Below are positions 1 through 7,608 of a stretch of 47,443 nt of DNA, in pieces. The first letter of the stretch is position 1; every line of letters starts with the position of its first letter. Source of the DNA: an uncultured Anaerolineaceae bacterium (GTDB lineage Bacteria; Chloroflexota; Anaerolineae; Anaerolineales; Anaerolineaceae); the NCBI GenBank assembly GCA_937920255.1, contig CALDSL010000336.1, forward strand, positions 1 through 47,443, given 5' to 3'. The position numbers were made by a program, and so were the translations under genes. The notes under the pieces are model-generated. The model was not told the origin of the DNA and did no database searches. It worked only from the letters and a program-made list of their open reading frames with translations.

Positions 1-1951
1 GCACAAAGGCGTCTTTCAGCCCGCCGGTCAGCGGGCCGGGGCGGTAGAGCGCCAGCGCCACCATGAGGTCTTCGATTGACTGGGCGTGGATTTCCTTGAG
101 CGTGGCGCGCATGCCGGGGCTTTCGATCTGGAAGCAGCCGATGGTGTTTCCGGAGCGCACGCGCGCCGCAGTCTCGCGATCTTCGGTGGGTATCGAATCC
201 AGCACCTGCAGAGGCGAGGAAAACTCGGATCGCCGCCAGGAAAACAGGCGGTCGGCGACGTCGCCCAGCACCGTCAGCCCGCGGATGCCCAGCAGGTCAA
301 GCTTGATGATCCCCAACGGCTCCAATGCTTTGTGGTCGAGCTGGGTGATGCGCACGCCCTTGCTGGCGCGCTGCACCGGCAGCAGGTCGGTCAGCGGGCC
401 GGGGGTGATCACCACACCACCGGCATGCACCGACAGGTGGCGCGGGACGCCCTGCAGCGCGGCAGCCTGTTCGAACACTTTTTTGTGGCGCGGCGAGGTG
501 TAGCGGCTTTCCAGCTCCCAGTAGGGTGATCCGGCCCCGGGGCGGGCTTCGTCTTGCGTTTCCATGGGCCAGAAAAAGTACGGCAGTTGCGCGGTGAGCT
601 GGCGGACTTCGGCAGGCGAGAAGCCATGCGCCTTGGCCACATCGGAGAGCGCTGAGCGCGGGCGGTAGCGGTTGATGGTTCCCACCATAGCGACCCGCTC
701 CGCGCCATAGTGCGCAAATACGTGCTGGATCACGCTGTCGCGCCGGCGCGAGCACAGGTCAGTGTCGATATCGGGCGGGGTGGCGCGCGCCGGGTTGAGA
801 AACCGTTCGAAATACAGGTTGAGCGCCATCGGATCCGGGTTGGTGATGCCCAGGCAGTGCGCCACCAATGAAGACGCCGCCGATCCACGCGAGGAGATGG
901 GCACGCCAGCCTCACGCGCAAACTGGACGATCTCCTGCATGATCAAAAACACCGGTTCAAAGCCCAGGGAAGTGATCACGCCCAGCTCGTGTTCCAGCCG
1001 CTGCTGGATTTGCGGCGTGATCTGACCGAAGCGCCGCCGCGCGCCGGCGTCGCACTGCTCACGCAGCACCTGAGCCGCATCTTTTCCCTCGGGCAGGTTC
1101 ACGCTGGGGAAATGCCGCTGCCCCAGCGGCATGCACGGCTCACAGCGCGCCGACGCCTGCGCTGTGCCTGCCAGCGCGTCGGGGAAACCAGCGAACCGTT
1201 CGGCCATCTCGCGGCCGGTGGCGAAGCAGGCGCGCGGAGCGAGCAGATCAGCCGGCTGAAGCGCGGCCACGGGACGGTTGAGGCGAATGGCGGTCAGCGT
1301 GCGTTGCAGTTCTTCCTGTTCCGGCCGCAGGTAGAAGATATCCTGCGTGGCGGCAAGCGGTATCTCCAGCCCGCGCGCGACTTTGGCCAGCGCCGCGGCG
1401 CTGGATCGGTCGGACGGCCCCTGGATCTGTACCTCTGCATAAAACCGGCCGGGGAATGTGGCGCGCAGCTCGCGCAGCAGGCGTTCCAGAAGCACAAACT
1501 GGCCGCTGTTGGCCAGGTGGTACGAAAGTGAGCGCCGCCCGCCGCTCAGGCAAATAAGGTCTTCGCAGTGTGCCGCGAGCGCATCCAGCCGGCAGGGGGT
1601 GAACGAGTCGTTTTCGGCGGTATCCAGCAACGCGCCAGTCAGCGCACACAGGCTGGCCCACCCGCGCGGCGAAGTTGCCAGTACAACCACTGGTGTGTTC
1701 ACGGCAACACCGGGGTGAGGCGCGTAAGCATCCGCCAGCGCCAGGGTCAGCTCCATGCCCAGGATCGGGCGCACGCCGGTAGCTTTACACGCCAGCGCAA
1801 ATTCAACCGCCCCGCCCAGGTGCAGGTGGTCGGTCAGCGCCATGGCAGACATACCCGCCTGCGAGGCAGCCTGAACCAGGCTGGCAGGGTTGGCCAAACC
1901 TTGCAGCAGCGAGAAGCAGGAGTGCACGTGCAGGTGTGTAAAGTCAGTCAA
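1..1951 (-). CDS. dnaE: DNA polymerase III alpha subunit family (DnaE/DnaE2-like), C-terminal part beyond the window
   Basis: Replicative or translesion DNA polymerase of the C family. The frame opens at TTG 1951, directly after an in-frame TAG two codons upstream, and stays open to the window edge (about 650 residues; full-length members exceed 1000). The N-terminus is a PHP domain with the HLHVHSCFSLLQG motif. The palm carries PPDIDTDL, with the two metal-binding Asp, and the third catalytic Asp lies in KLDLLGIRGL. PRHLSVHAGGVVI and ALYRPGPL follow near the left edge. Several stretches, such as SRGSAASSLV, PPDIDTD and RYRPRSAL, resemble error-prone DnaE2/ImuC more than E. coli DnaE, but the PHP motif is of the intact DnaE1 kind, so the subtype is left open. 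No ImuA/ImuB gene lies upstream; the downstream side is not visible. No strong ribosome site precedes the TTG. Confidence 0.9.
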   Translation of the reverse strand, partial: MTDFTHLHVHSCFSLLQGLANPASLVQAASQAGMSAMALTDHLHLGGAVEFALACKATGVRPILGMELTLALADAYAPHPGVAVNTPVVVLATSPRGWASLCALTGALLDTAENDSFTPCRLDALAAHCEDLICLSGGRRSLSYHLANSGQFVLLERLLRELRATFPGRFYAEVQIQGPSDRSSAAALAKVARGLEIPLAATQDIFYLRPEQEELQRTLTAIRLNRPVAALQPADLLAPRACFATGREMAERFAGFPDALAGTAQASARCEPCMPLGQRHFPSVNLPEGKDAAQVLREQCDAGARRRFGQITPQIQQRLEHELGVITSLGFEPVFLIMQEIVQFAREAGVPISSRGSAASSLVAHCLGITNPDPMALNLYFERFLNPARATPPDIDTDLCSRRRDSVIQHVFAHYGAERVAMVGTINRYRPRSALSDVAKAHGFSPAEVRQLTAQLPYFFWPMETQDEARPGAGSPYWELESRYTSPRHKKVFEQAAALQGVPRHLSVHAGGVVITPGPLTDLLPVQRASKGVRITQLDHKALEPLGIIKLDLLGIRGLTVLGDVADRLFSWRRSEFSSPLQVLDSIPTEDRETAARVRSGNTIGCFQIESPGMRATLKEIHAQSIEDLMVALALYRPGPLTGGLKDAFV

Positions 1952-2055
1952 GCGATGCTACCCATGTGGCGCGGATGAAAACGATTGTAACAGGATCCGT
2001 ATCGGAACCGCGTCTCTACTGCTTAAACGTCTGACGGGTGAGAAAAGTTCCATCA

Positions 2056-2086
2056 AACAACCGCCGGAGCGGTATTGCTCCGGCGG
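2056..2086 (-). terminator. Rho-independent terminator of the baeRF3 operon
   Basis: A perfect 10-bp GC-rich stem (2061-2070 with 2077-2086, 6-nt loop) lies 24 nt after the stop codon of the upstream minus-strand gene. On the minus strand it is followed by TTGTTTG. It separates that operon from the polymerase gene. Confidence 0.85.
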
Positions 2087-2110
2087 TTTAGGTCAGGGTA
2101 TCAGCGCCGC

Positions 2111-3331
2111 TTACTTCAACGTATTCTTGCGCGCGTTTTTGTCCTCGTCATCCGCGTAATTGAGGCCTTGCAGGGGATAGCGCATAGTGGCGGCGATCAT
2201 CGCGCCGTCCGGCATTTCTGCCAGGTCATACGTATACACGAGCCCATTGTTGGCCAGGGTGTACTTCGCCGCCAGGTCGGCCAGGTCTTCGTCTTCCAGC
2301 TCTTTGCGCTTGTGGACGGTAACATCCTGGCTTTCGGGGTCAAAGCGCCCCCAAATCTTGCCCTCGTTGGACAGCATCAGAATGTCCACCTGTCCGAAAA
2401 AGGCGGCAGGAAGGATCTCCTGGATGCTTGTGGAGGCCTTGTGGTCATTCTTTAAAATGTGATAGCCTTCCAGAGCTTCCATGCGCGGCTGGTTCATGCG
2501 CGGCTCAACCATCGACCAGGCCTCGGCGTGCATCTCTTCCACCTTGCGGTCTTCCGGGTTGCCGGTCAGCGTTTCTTCCAGCAAATGCGGGTACTGGTTT
2601 TTCTCCCGGTAGATCGGCAGCAGGTATTCGACCCCGGCCAGAACCAGAGGCTGGTTGCTCTTGTTGATCAGCCGGTAAATGCCCCGTTCCAGAATGGTAA
2701 AGAAGCGCAGGATATCTTCTTTTTTGTGCGACTCATTGGATGAGCCTTTGCCGAAAAACATCGCGGCGCGGGTGCCGCCCTGCACGGGTTGGGCGTTGGT
2801 GTGAAAGTTGAGCGTCTGCGTGATGTGTTCATCTCCCAGTGCGTCCTGCATGCTGGTGGGTACGTCGCCCATGTCAACCAGCGTGCATTCGCGCCGGTCG
2901 CAGTCGAACAGGCGCACGTTGTCAATACTGAGCGCCAGCAGGTAAAAATGCCCGTTGCCCTGTAGCAACGGGAGCAGCGGGCGGGTATAAAACCGGTCGT
3001 TGACGATGGCGCAATCCTCCACGCTGGCATGCAACCGTATCGTGCGGAATGTATCCGGGGAGCGGAATACTGCCAGCCCTTCGCCCTGGTGCTGCCAGTA
3101 GTCGCCGTTATCCACCAGTTCGACCAGCGGCGTAAGCAGGTCGCGGATATCACCCGCGCCCCAACCTTTTTCCTGGAGCAGCGCTTCAACCTGCGCAATG
3201 CTGTTCTTGAGATGTATTGGATTCTCAAGCGTTTCCTGGCCTACTTTTCGTGTAGGCATGAAGATGGAGATCATTGGATCTCCTTCCTGATTCATCAACT
3301 GTTCCAGATCTTCACGGGTAAATGCATCCAT
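2111..3331 (-). CDS. baeRF family 3-like protein (bacterial archaeo-eukaryotic release factor relative)
   Basis: A 406-residue cytoplasmic protein. It resembles the bacterial aeRF1-like family 3, whose members share folds with archaeal/eukaryotic release factor 1 and Pelota and are suspected to act on ribosomes. Matching features are the opening strand ISIFMPTRKVG followed by DPI/NPIHLKN-type residues near position 40, the glycine-rich FFGKGSSNESHKKED loop near residue 190, and the PLVLAGVEYLLPIYRE block, which is very typical of the family. The loop before SHKKED corresponds to the place where release factors carry a catalytic GGQ, but no GGQ is present. The gene lies 63 nt downstream of the small stress-type gene at 3395-3898, in the same orientation, and ends at a strong terminator. 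The ribosome role is inferred from fold membership only. Confidence 0.75.
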   Translation of the reverse strand: MDAFTREDLEQLMNQEGDPMISIFMPTRKVGQETLENPIHLKNSIAQVEALLQEKGWGAGDIRDLLTPLVELVDNGDYWQHQGEGLAVFRSPDTFRTIRLHASVEDCAIVNDRFYTRPLLPLLQGNGHFYLLALSIDNVRLFDCDRRECTLVDMGDVPTSMQDALGDEHITQTLNFHTNAQPVQGGTRAAMFFGKGSSNESHKKEDILRFFTILERGIYRLINKSNQPLVLAGVEYLLPIYREKNQYPHLLEETLTGNPEDRKVEEMHAEAWSMVEPRMNQPRMEALEGYHILKNDHKASTSIQEILPAAFFGQVDILMLSNEGKIWGRFDPESQDVTVHKRKELEDEDLADLAAKYTLANNGLVYTYDLAEMPDGAMIAATMRYPLQGLNYADDEDKNARKNTLK

Positions 3332-3394
3332 AATCTCTCGCTTTCTGAAAGAACCGGCACAACCCCCTGTTCGCGCGGAAATTCGTCCTGCGCG

Positions 3395-3898
3395 TTAGCC
3401 GACAAAATGAACCATGTTGCTCCCGTCCATCCCACGCAGGAGCGAAACCAGCTCTGAAGAACGCTCGTCTTCGGTGCGCAGAATAAACAGTACGCTGCCG
3501 TTCTTAATCCCGTTGGTGAATTTTTGCGCCGTGGGCTTGGGCAATCCAAAACCGGTAAATGCGCCCGGCATGCCCGCGTCCTGAGCGCCTGCCGGCGGGG
3601 TGGACGCGGCGCTGGTGAGCATGTTTGCCATCTCGCCCACCGCGATGATTTTGCCCAAACCAGGAGATGCCACGGGCTGTTTCCCGGAAAGCATCTGGTC
3701 TAAATGGGCGACGCTGCCGTTGCTGCTGCCTGTCACCGGGATGGGCGTGCCGCGCACGCCCGGTTCCAACGCGTTTTTTGCAACCTGGGCCAGAACAATC
3801 AGGTTCATGTGGCCCTTGGGAAACTTGCGGTCCACCAGTGCGTCCACAGCGCTGCGCGCCGTCTCCACCTCGGGAAACAGGCAAAACACAGTTTTCAT
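3395..3898 (-). CDS. Small protein with general-stress-protein-17M-like N-terminus
   Basis: A 167-residue protein. The chosen ATG (3898) has a GGGAGG ribosome site 7 nt upstream; an open frame extends further upstream but has no such site. The N-terminal 45 residues (VFCLFPEVETARSAVDALVD, then a glycine/basic turn and LIVLAQ) have the beta-alpha-beta pattern of the YflT/GSP17M domain seen in stress proteins. The middle is Gly/Ser/Pro-rich and flexible, and the C-terminus (SVLFILRTEDERSSELVSLL) looks like a second alpha/beta unit. It is co-oriented with the baeRF3-like gene and probably in the same transcript. The pairing suggests a stress-response unit; no enzymatic motif is visible. The family assignment is tentative. 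Confidence 0.6.
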   Translation of the reverse strand: MKTVFCLFPEVETARSAVDALVDRKFPKGHMNLIVLAQVAKNALEPGVRGTPIPVTGSSNGSVAHLDQMLSGKQPVASPGLGKIIAVGEMANMLTSAASTPPAGAQDAGMPGAFTGFGLPKPTAQKFTNGIKNGSVLFILRTEDERSSELVSLLRGMDGSNMVHFVG

Positions 3899-4048
3899 AG
3901 CATAACCTCCCTCTATTCGATTGTTATCAGGGTCATGTAATCGGAAACGGCCAGAACTTCCTGTCAGCCGTTTGGGTGTAGAGGCTATTTCGCGATACGC
4001 CGGAGCGAGGAATTTCCGGCAGTCCAATGCAAAGTCAAAGCAGCAAAA

Positions 4049-4633
4049 TTAAGGTATCCAGATTTCCCAGCCGGCGTAGATCCGATTCGGGTCGGTGATT
4101 GCGCCCGGGTTGGCGGCCAGGATGGCATCCACGCTGGTGCCGTAGGTGAGGGCAAGCGAGGCCAGCGTGTCTCCTCGTTGGACGGTGTAGGCAAACGGCG
4201 CGCGCGCCGGAGCGACCGCATAGCTCGTCACGGGAACCTGCTGTGGAACCTGCACGATTTCCGGTTGAACCACCGTGTTGGAAACCGCCTGGCCTTCAGC
4301 CTGGGCAACGGCCGCCAGCGGGCTGTCGTCGAGGACGATCACCTGACCGGCCACGGGCGTATTTGCGTCCACCAGATTGGGGTTGAGCGCCAGTATGGAG
4401 GTCGTGGTCGTATTGCAACGATAAGCAACGGAAGCCACCGTCTCGTCGGCATTTCCAACGGTCGTATTACCGCATTCACGGGCAGCGCCCTCGCCATTGA
4501 CCGCGATACCGTTGCCTGAGACAGGTGTGGCGATGGCAATGATAAAGAGAATAAAGGCGAGGATAATAAACACTTTAAAAGCGTTTGCACCCCCACTTTC
4601 CACTCTTCTGTTGTCATACGGATACTGTGCCAT
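4049..4633 (-). CDS. Membrane-anchored LysM-domain protein
   Basis: A 194-residue protein. ATG 4633 is preferred because AAAGGTGG lies 5-6 nt ahead; a GTG three codons earlier overlaps that site. A short cytoplasmic tail is followed by one hydrophobic helix (about residues 20-40, FKVFIILAFILFIIAIATPV), so the rest is probably outside the membrane. Two LysM modules follow. The first is diverged (about residues 65-105, ETVASVAYRCNTTTTSILALN, with a Cys pair that could form a disulfide). The second, at the C-terminus, is canonical (YTVQRGDTLASLALTYGT ... ILAANPG ... IYAGWEIWIP). LysM binds N-acetylglucosamine polymers such as peptidoglycan. A Gln/Val/Pro-rich linker joins the two. It appears to be a monocistronic gene on the minus strand. 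Confidence 0.85.
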   Translation of the reverse strand: MAQYPYDNRRVESGGANAFKVFIILAFILFIIAIATPVSGNGIAVNGEGAARECGNTTVGNADETVASVAYRCNTTTTSILALNPNLVDANTPVAGQVIVLDDSPLAAVAQAEGQAVSNTVVQPEIVQVPQQVPVTSYAVAPARAPFAYTVQRGDTLASLALTYGTSVDAILAANPGAITDPNRIYAGWEIWIP

Positions 4634-4787
4634 CACTTCCACCTTTGCTGCCGCGCCTCTGGCCGGATTGCCAGCACGCGCGCGGTAATATCAGCATAAG
4701 CGGAAGTGCTCTTACGGACAATCAGGATGTTTCAATAGCATAGATAAGGAGAATCCCCCACGTTGATTGTGGAAATCCCTGCGAAGC

Positions 4788-6407
4788 TTAATCGTACGGA
4801 TACACCACGCTGCCATAGTAACTATCGAACGTTCCGAAGATATAGCGACGCGCGGTGCGGTCCGAAACCTGCGCCGAGAAGAGCGATGGCGCGTAGGCGT
4901 ACACCCGCGCTTCCGGGGGGACGCGCATGGCATCCAGCAGCGTGGCGAAAATATTGGCATGACTGGCAGGGTAAGCGGTATCTGCCTGCAGGCCGGGTTG
5001 CTGGATGATAAACAGCGGCACGCACGCCTCGGGGCGTGTCGTTCCCGAATGTGGCCAGCTTTCTCCATTTTCGCTCAGCGTTTGCCCATGATCGGAGGTA
5101 TAGATGATGATGGTATTGGCTGGTAGCCCGTCCGGGCCGATGAGTTCTTGAAAAAACCGGTCAACATTATAGAGAATCCCGTTATCATACGAATTGGAAA
5201 TTTCCAAATACTGGTGATAATCATAGCCGTTGTCTTTGAGGACAGGCTGCCAGACCCCAGCGTTTTGGGGATAGCGCATTGGGTAAGGGAAATGCACGCC
5301 GGATTTGTTGACCCAGATAAAGTTGCCAGTGGAGGAATGGATGATTTCATGGATTTTCCGCGCGGCGACGAAATCGATATCGTACACGGGCAGGCTGTCG
5401 GCGAGATCCCGCGGCCGGTACCAGTAGTCAATCGCCACCTGGTCGGCCGGATGAACCAGCCATAACGTGTCCATTTGCGCGTCCAGGTGATAGGTGTGGT
5501 AGCCGGCGGCTTTGGCGTAGTGGAAGATGGTGGGCACCCGGCGGGCGTTTTGCGCCGTGTCGGGCATGTCTGTGATCCCGGTGACCAGGTAGACGTTGGA
5601 ATTGAGGCTCATGGTGGCGCTGGCCGCGGCCTCGCCCCAGTTGGTGAGCAATCCGTCTTTCTCCAGATGCTCGAGATAGAGGGTGGTCTGGCGGTGGTAA
5701 CCGTTCAGGCTGAGCCGGTCGCATCGCACGGATTCGTCGACCACCAGAATGATATTATTCTCCGGCGGCTGGGCCGGGTAGGCGGGAATTTCGGCGCGCG
5801 GCCCGCGATAGCTGGTGATCAGTTTTAAGCTGGTGAAGGTGAACGTGCGTAGCCCAGCTTCGAATGAAACCGTCGGAAACGTGCCGCGGCAGTAGGAGAA
5901 GATGGCCGTGTAAAATACGATACTGGCCGCCAGCACCGCAAGCAGCCGGTACCAACTACCGCGAATACGCCGTAAGAGCATCAGGCAGACGCCGAAAACC
6001 AGCGCCGGCCCCAGCGCCCTCAGCAGCGCACTGGTATAGGATTCCATCGCGTTTTGGATGAGTTGCGTGTTGGCGGCGGTCAGGCCGGTCTCATAATCCT
6101 GAATAATGGAGAATCGGCCCACCGCGGATACATAGCTGTATTCGGTGATCAGAGCGGCCAGAAACAACAGAAACGTGAAAACCCGCCCGATAAGCCCCGC
6201 TGTCAGCGCAGCCCAGAAGAACAGCACCATCAGCGCAATCGAGACGGCCGTCACCAGCACCTGTACGGCCGGCGAGAATACTTCCAGAAAGTCGTGCACC
6301 TGAAATGGCAGAACCAATTGTTCGTACACGAATAGGGCGGCAGTGAGAATGACTGCCAGGATAAATGCACGCGTTTGAAACGGCTGTAGAATTTTCCAGT
6401 TTTTCAT
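4788..6407 (-). CDS. Membrane sulfatase-superfamily phosphoethanolamine transferase-like protein (EptA/CptA type)
   Basis: A 539-residue protein with five predicted N-terminal membrane helices (residues 10-180) and a large extracytoplasmic alkaline-phosphatase-like domain, the EptA/CptA/OpgE architecture. Metal and nucleophile motifs are visible: ILVVDESVRCDRLSLNGY supplies the first metal ligands, and NGYHRQTTLYL carries the probable nucleophilic Thr, aligning with GYPRDTTPFL of EptA. YTSDHGQTLSENG supplies the Asp-His pair, and SWPHSGTTRPE a further His. Such enzymes move phosphoethanolamine from phosphatidylethanolamine to surface glycans or lipid A. A lineage without lipid A would use another acceptor, so the substrate is unknown. 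The start ATG has only a weak ribosome site. Confidence 0.85.
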   Translation of the reverse strand: MKNWKILQPFQTRAFILAVILTAALFVYEQLVLPFQVHDFLEVFSPAVQVLVTAVSIALMVLFFWAALTAGLIGRVFTFLLFLAALITEYSYVSAVGRFSIIQDYETGLTAANTQLIQNAMESYTSALLRALGPALVFGVCLMLLRRIRGSWYRLLAVLAASIVFYTAIFSYCRGTFPTVSFEAGLRTFTFTSLKLITSYRGPRAEIPAYPAQPPENNIILVVDESVRCDRLSLNGYHRQTTLYLEHLEKDGLLTNWGEAAASATMSLNSNVYLVTGITDMPDTAQNARRVPTIFHYAKAAGYHTYHLDAQMDTLWLVHPADQVAIDYWYRPRDLADSLPVYDIDFVAARKIHEIIHSSTGNFIWVNKSGVHFPYPMRYPQNAGVWQPVLKDNGYDYHQYLEISNSYDNGILYNVDRFFQELIGPDGLPANTIIIYTSDHGQTLSENGESWPHSGTTRPEACVPLFIIQQPGLQADTAYPASHANIFATLLDAMRVPPEARVYAYAPSLFSAQVSDRTARRYIFGTFDSYYGSVVYPYD

Positions 6408-6514
6408 TGGGATCGATCAAGCTGCTTGCGGAATGCCGGCTGTGATTGGGAGGAAATTCCCCCGGAACGCATTGTACCACGGTCGTGAATGGCGGAGGTT
6501 GCATCTGGGAAAAA

Positions 6515-6523
6515 TGCTATACT
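6515..6523 (+). promoter_or_regulatory. Extended -10 promoter for the LOG-family gene
   Basis: TGCTATACT is an extended -10 element 48 nt before the ATG at 6571. No good -35 box is seen at 17 nt, as is usual for extended -10 promoters. Confidence 0.5.
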
Positions 6524-6570
6524 GGTGCAACCGCGCTCGCTGCGCATAGATTGGTCGAGGATGGTGAGGA

Positions 6571-7398
6571 ATGAAACGGCAAAACATGGAAAACGAAACA
6601 AACCCGGAAGAACAGACGAACCCGGATCTCAATAAGGCAGCGCGAATGCGCAAGCAAACCCAGGACCAGCGCCTGTTGGAATCACCGAAACCGGATGAGC
6701 ACGCGGCATTCACGCACACCGACCCGTGGCGTGTTTTGCGCATCCAGGGTGAGTTTGTGGAAGGCTTCGAGACGCTGGCCGAGCTTGGCCCGGCAGTGTC
6801 GATTTTTGGCTCGGCGCGCGTGGCGGAGGACGACCCGGTGTACCAGGCGGCGGTGGAAACCGCGCGGCTGCTGGCCGAGGCGGGTCTGGTGATCATCACT
6901 GGCGGCGGGCCGGGCATCATGGAGGCGGGTAACCGTGGAGCCAGGCTGGCCGGAGGAACTTCGGTCGGGTTGAACATCGAGTTGCCGTTTGAGCAGGGAA
7001 CCAACCCGTATGTCGAATTGGCGGTCAATTTTCACTACTTCTTTGTGCGCAAGACGATGTTCGTCAAATACGCCCAGGGGTTTGTGATCTTCCCGGGAGG
7101 TTTCGGCACACTGGACGAGCTGTTTGAATCGTTGACGCTGATCCAGACTGGCAAGATTTCGAATTTCCCCGTCATCCTGTACGGCTCGCAATACTGGTCG
7201 GGCCTGCTGGAATGGCTGAGAAATACCATGCTGGCAGAAGGCAAGATCGCCGAGGCAGATATGCGCTTGATGGTCATCGCGGATACGCCGGAAGAGGTGC
7301 GCAACCTTCTCATTTCAGCCATGATCGAAGGCGGTTGGTGCGAAACCTGCGAAGCCGAAGCGCGCGAAGAGACCCGGCGAGCCTACCAGCGCAAATAG
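6571..7398 (+). CDS. LOG-family (TIGR00730-type) protein, putative cytokinin riboside 5'-monophosphate phosphoribohydrolase
   Basis: A 275-residue cytoplasmic protein with a Rossmann-like LOG domain. IFGSARVAEDDPVYQ opens the fold, IITGGGPGIMEAGNRGA is the nucleotide-binding glycine motif, and FVIFPGGFGTLDELFESLTLIQ holds the PGGxGTxxE active-site motif. Family members cleave the N-glycosidic bond of (modified) AMP to release a base and ribose-5-phosphate. The N-terminal 55 residues are charged and low in complexity, as in the longer LOG subgroup. The first ATG has GTGAGGA almost touching it, so Met at 6586 is a possible alternative start. It appears to be monocistronic; the physiological substrate is not known. 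Confidence 0.85.
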   Translation: MKRQNMENETNPEEQTNPDLNKAARMRKQTQDQRLLESPKPDEHAAFTHTDPWRVLRIQGEFVEGFETLAELGPAVSIFGSARVAEDDPVYQAAVETARLLAEAGLVIITGGGPGIMEAGNRGARLAGGTSVGLNIELPFEQGTNPYVELAVNFHYFFVRKTMFVKYAQGFVIFPGGFGTLDELFESLTLIQTGKISNFPVILYGSQYWSGLLEWLRNTMLAEGKIAEADMRLMVIADTPEEVRNLLISAMIEGGWCETCEAEAREETRRAYQRK

Positions 7399-7497
7399 CC
7401 GGCCGCACTTCGTGGTTTGACTTCTGCATGAACAATCAAGCAGGGACCCAGTTTCCAGGCATATTCCCTCGCTGGGATACCAATTCGTCCATTAATG

Positions 7498-7506
7498 TGT
7501 TATACT
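7498..7506 (+). promoter_or_regulatory. Extended -10 promoter for the DEAD-box helicase leader
   Basis: TGTTATACT matches an extended -10 element. It predicts a start near 7513 and a leader of about 95 nt that contains the hairpin at 7561-7592. No convincing -35 box. Confidence 0.45.
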
Positions 7507-7560
7507 GCTCCAGAGTATTTTGTAAGTAGATAGCAATTATCATATTTATTTAGAGAATAC

Positions 7561-7592
7561 TTGGGCTGAGGTATGCCTCCGCCCAATTTTTT
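7561..7592 (+). terminator. Terminator-like hairpin with U-run in the helicase leader (possible attenuator)
   Basis: TTGGGC-t-GAGG TATG CCTC-c-GCCCAA is followed by six T, which is an intrinsic terminator shape. It ends only 8 nt before the GAGG ribosome site (7600-7603) of the GTG start at 7609. It could terminate the LOG transcript, attenuate helicase expression, or act as a cold-sensitive structure. Confidence 0.65.
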
Positions 7593-7608
7593 ATGCCATG
7601 AGGTTTTT

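Noticed and set aside
297..755. Long minus-strand frame inside the polymerase gene
   Set aside because: Arg/Pro/Ala-rich shadow of the DnaE frame, which carries all catalytic motifs.
3929..4025. Two short inverted repeats (AAACGGC/GCCGTTT and GCCGGA/TCCGGC) between the LysM gene and the stress-type gene
   Set aside because: Loops of 10-15 nt and no U-run; not convincing as terminators or aptamers.
7573..7608. Upstream ATG extending the DEAD-box helicase by 12 residues
   Set aside because: The ATG lies in the loop of a terminator-like hairpin and has no ribosome site; the GTG at 7609 has both spacing and the family N-terminus.
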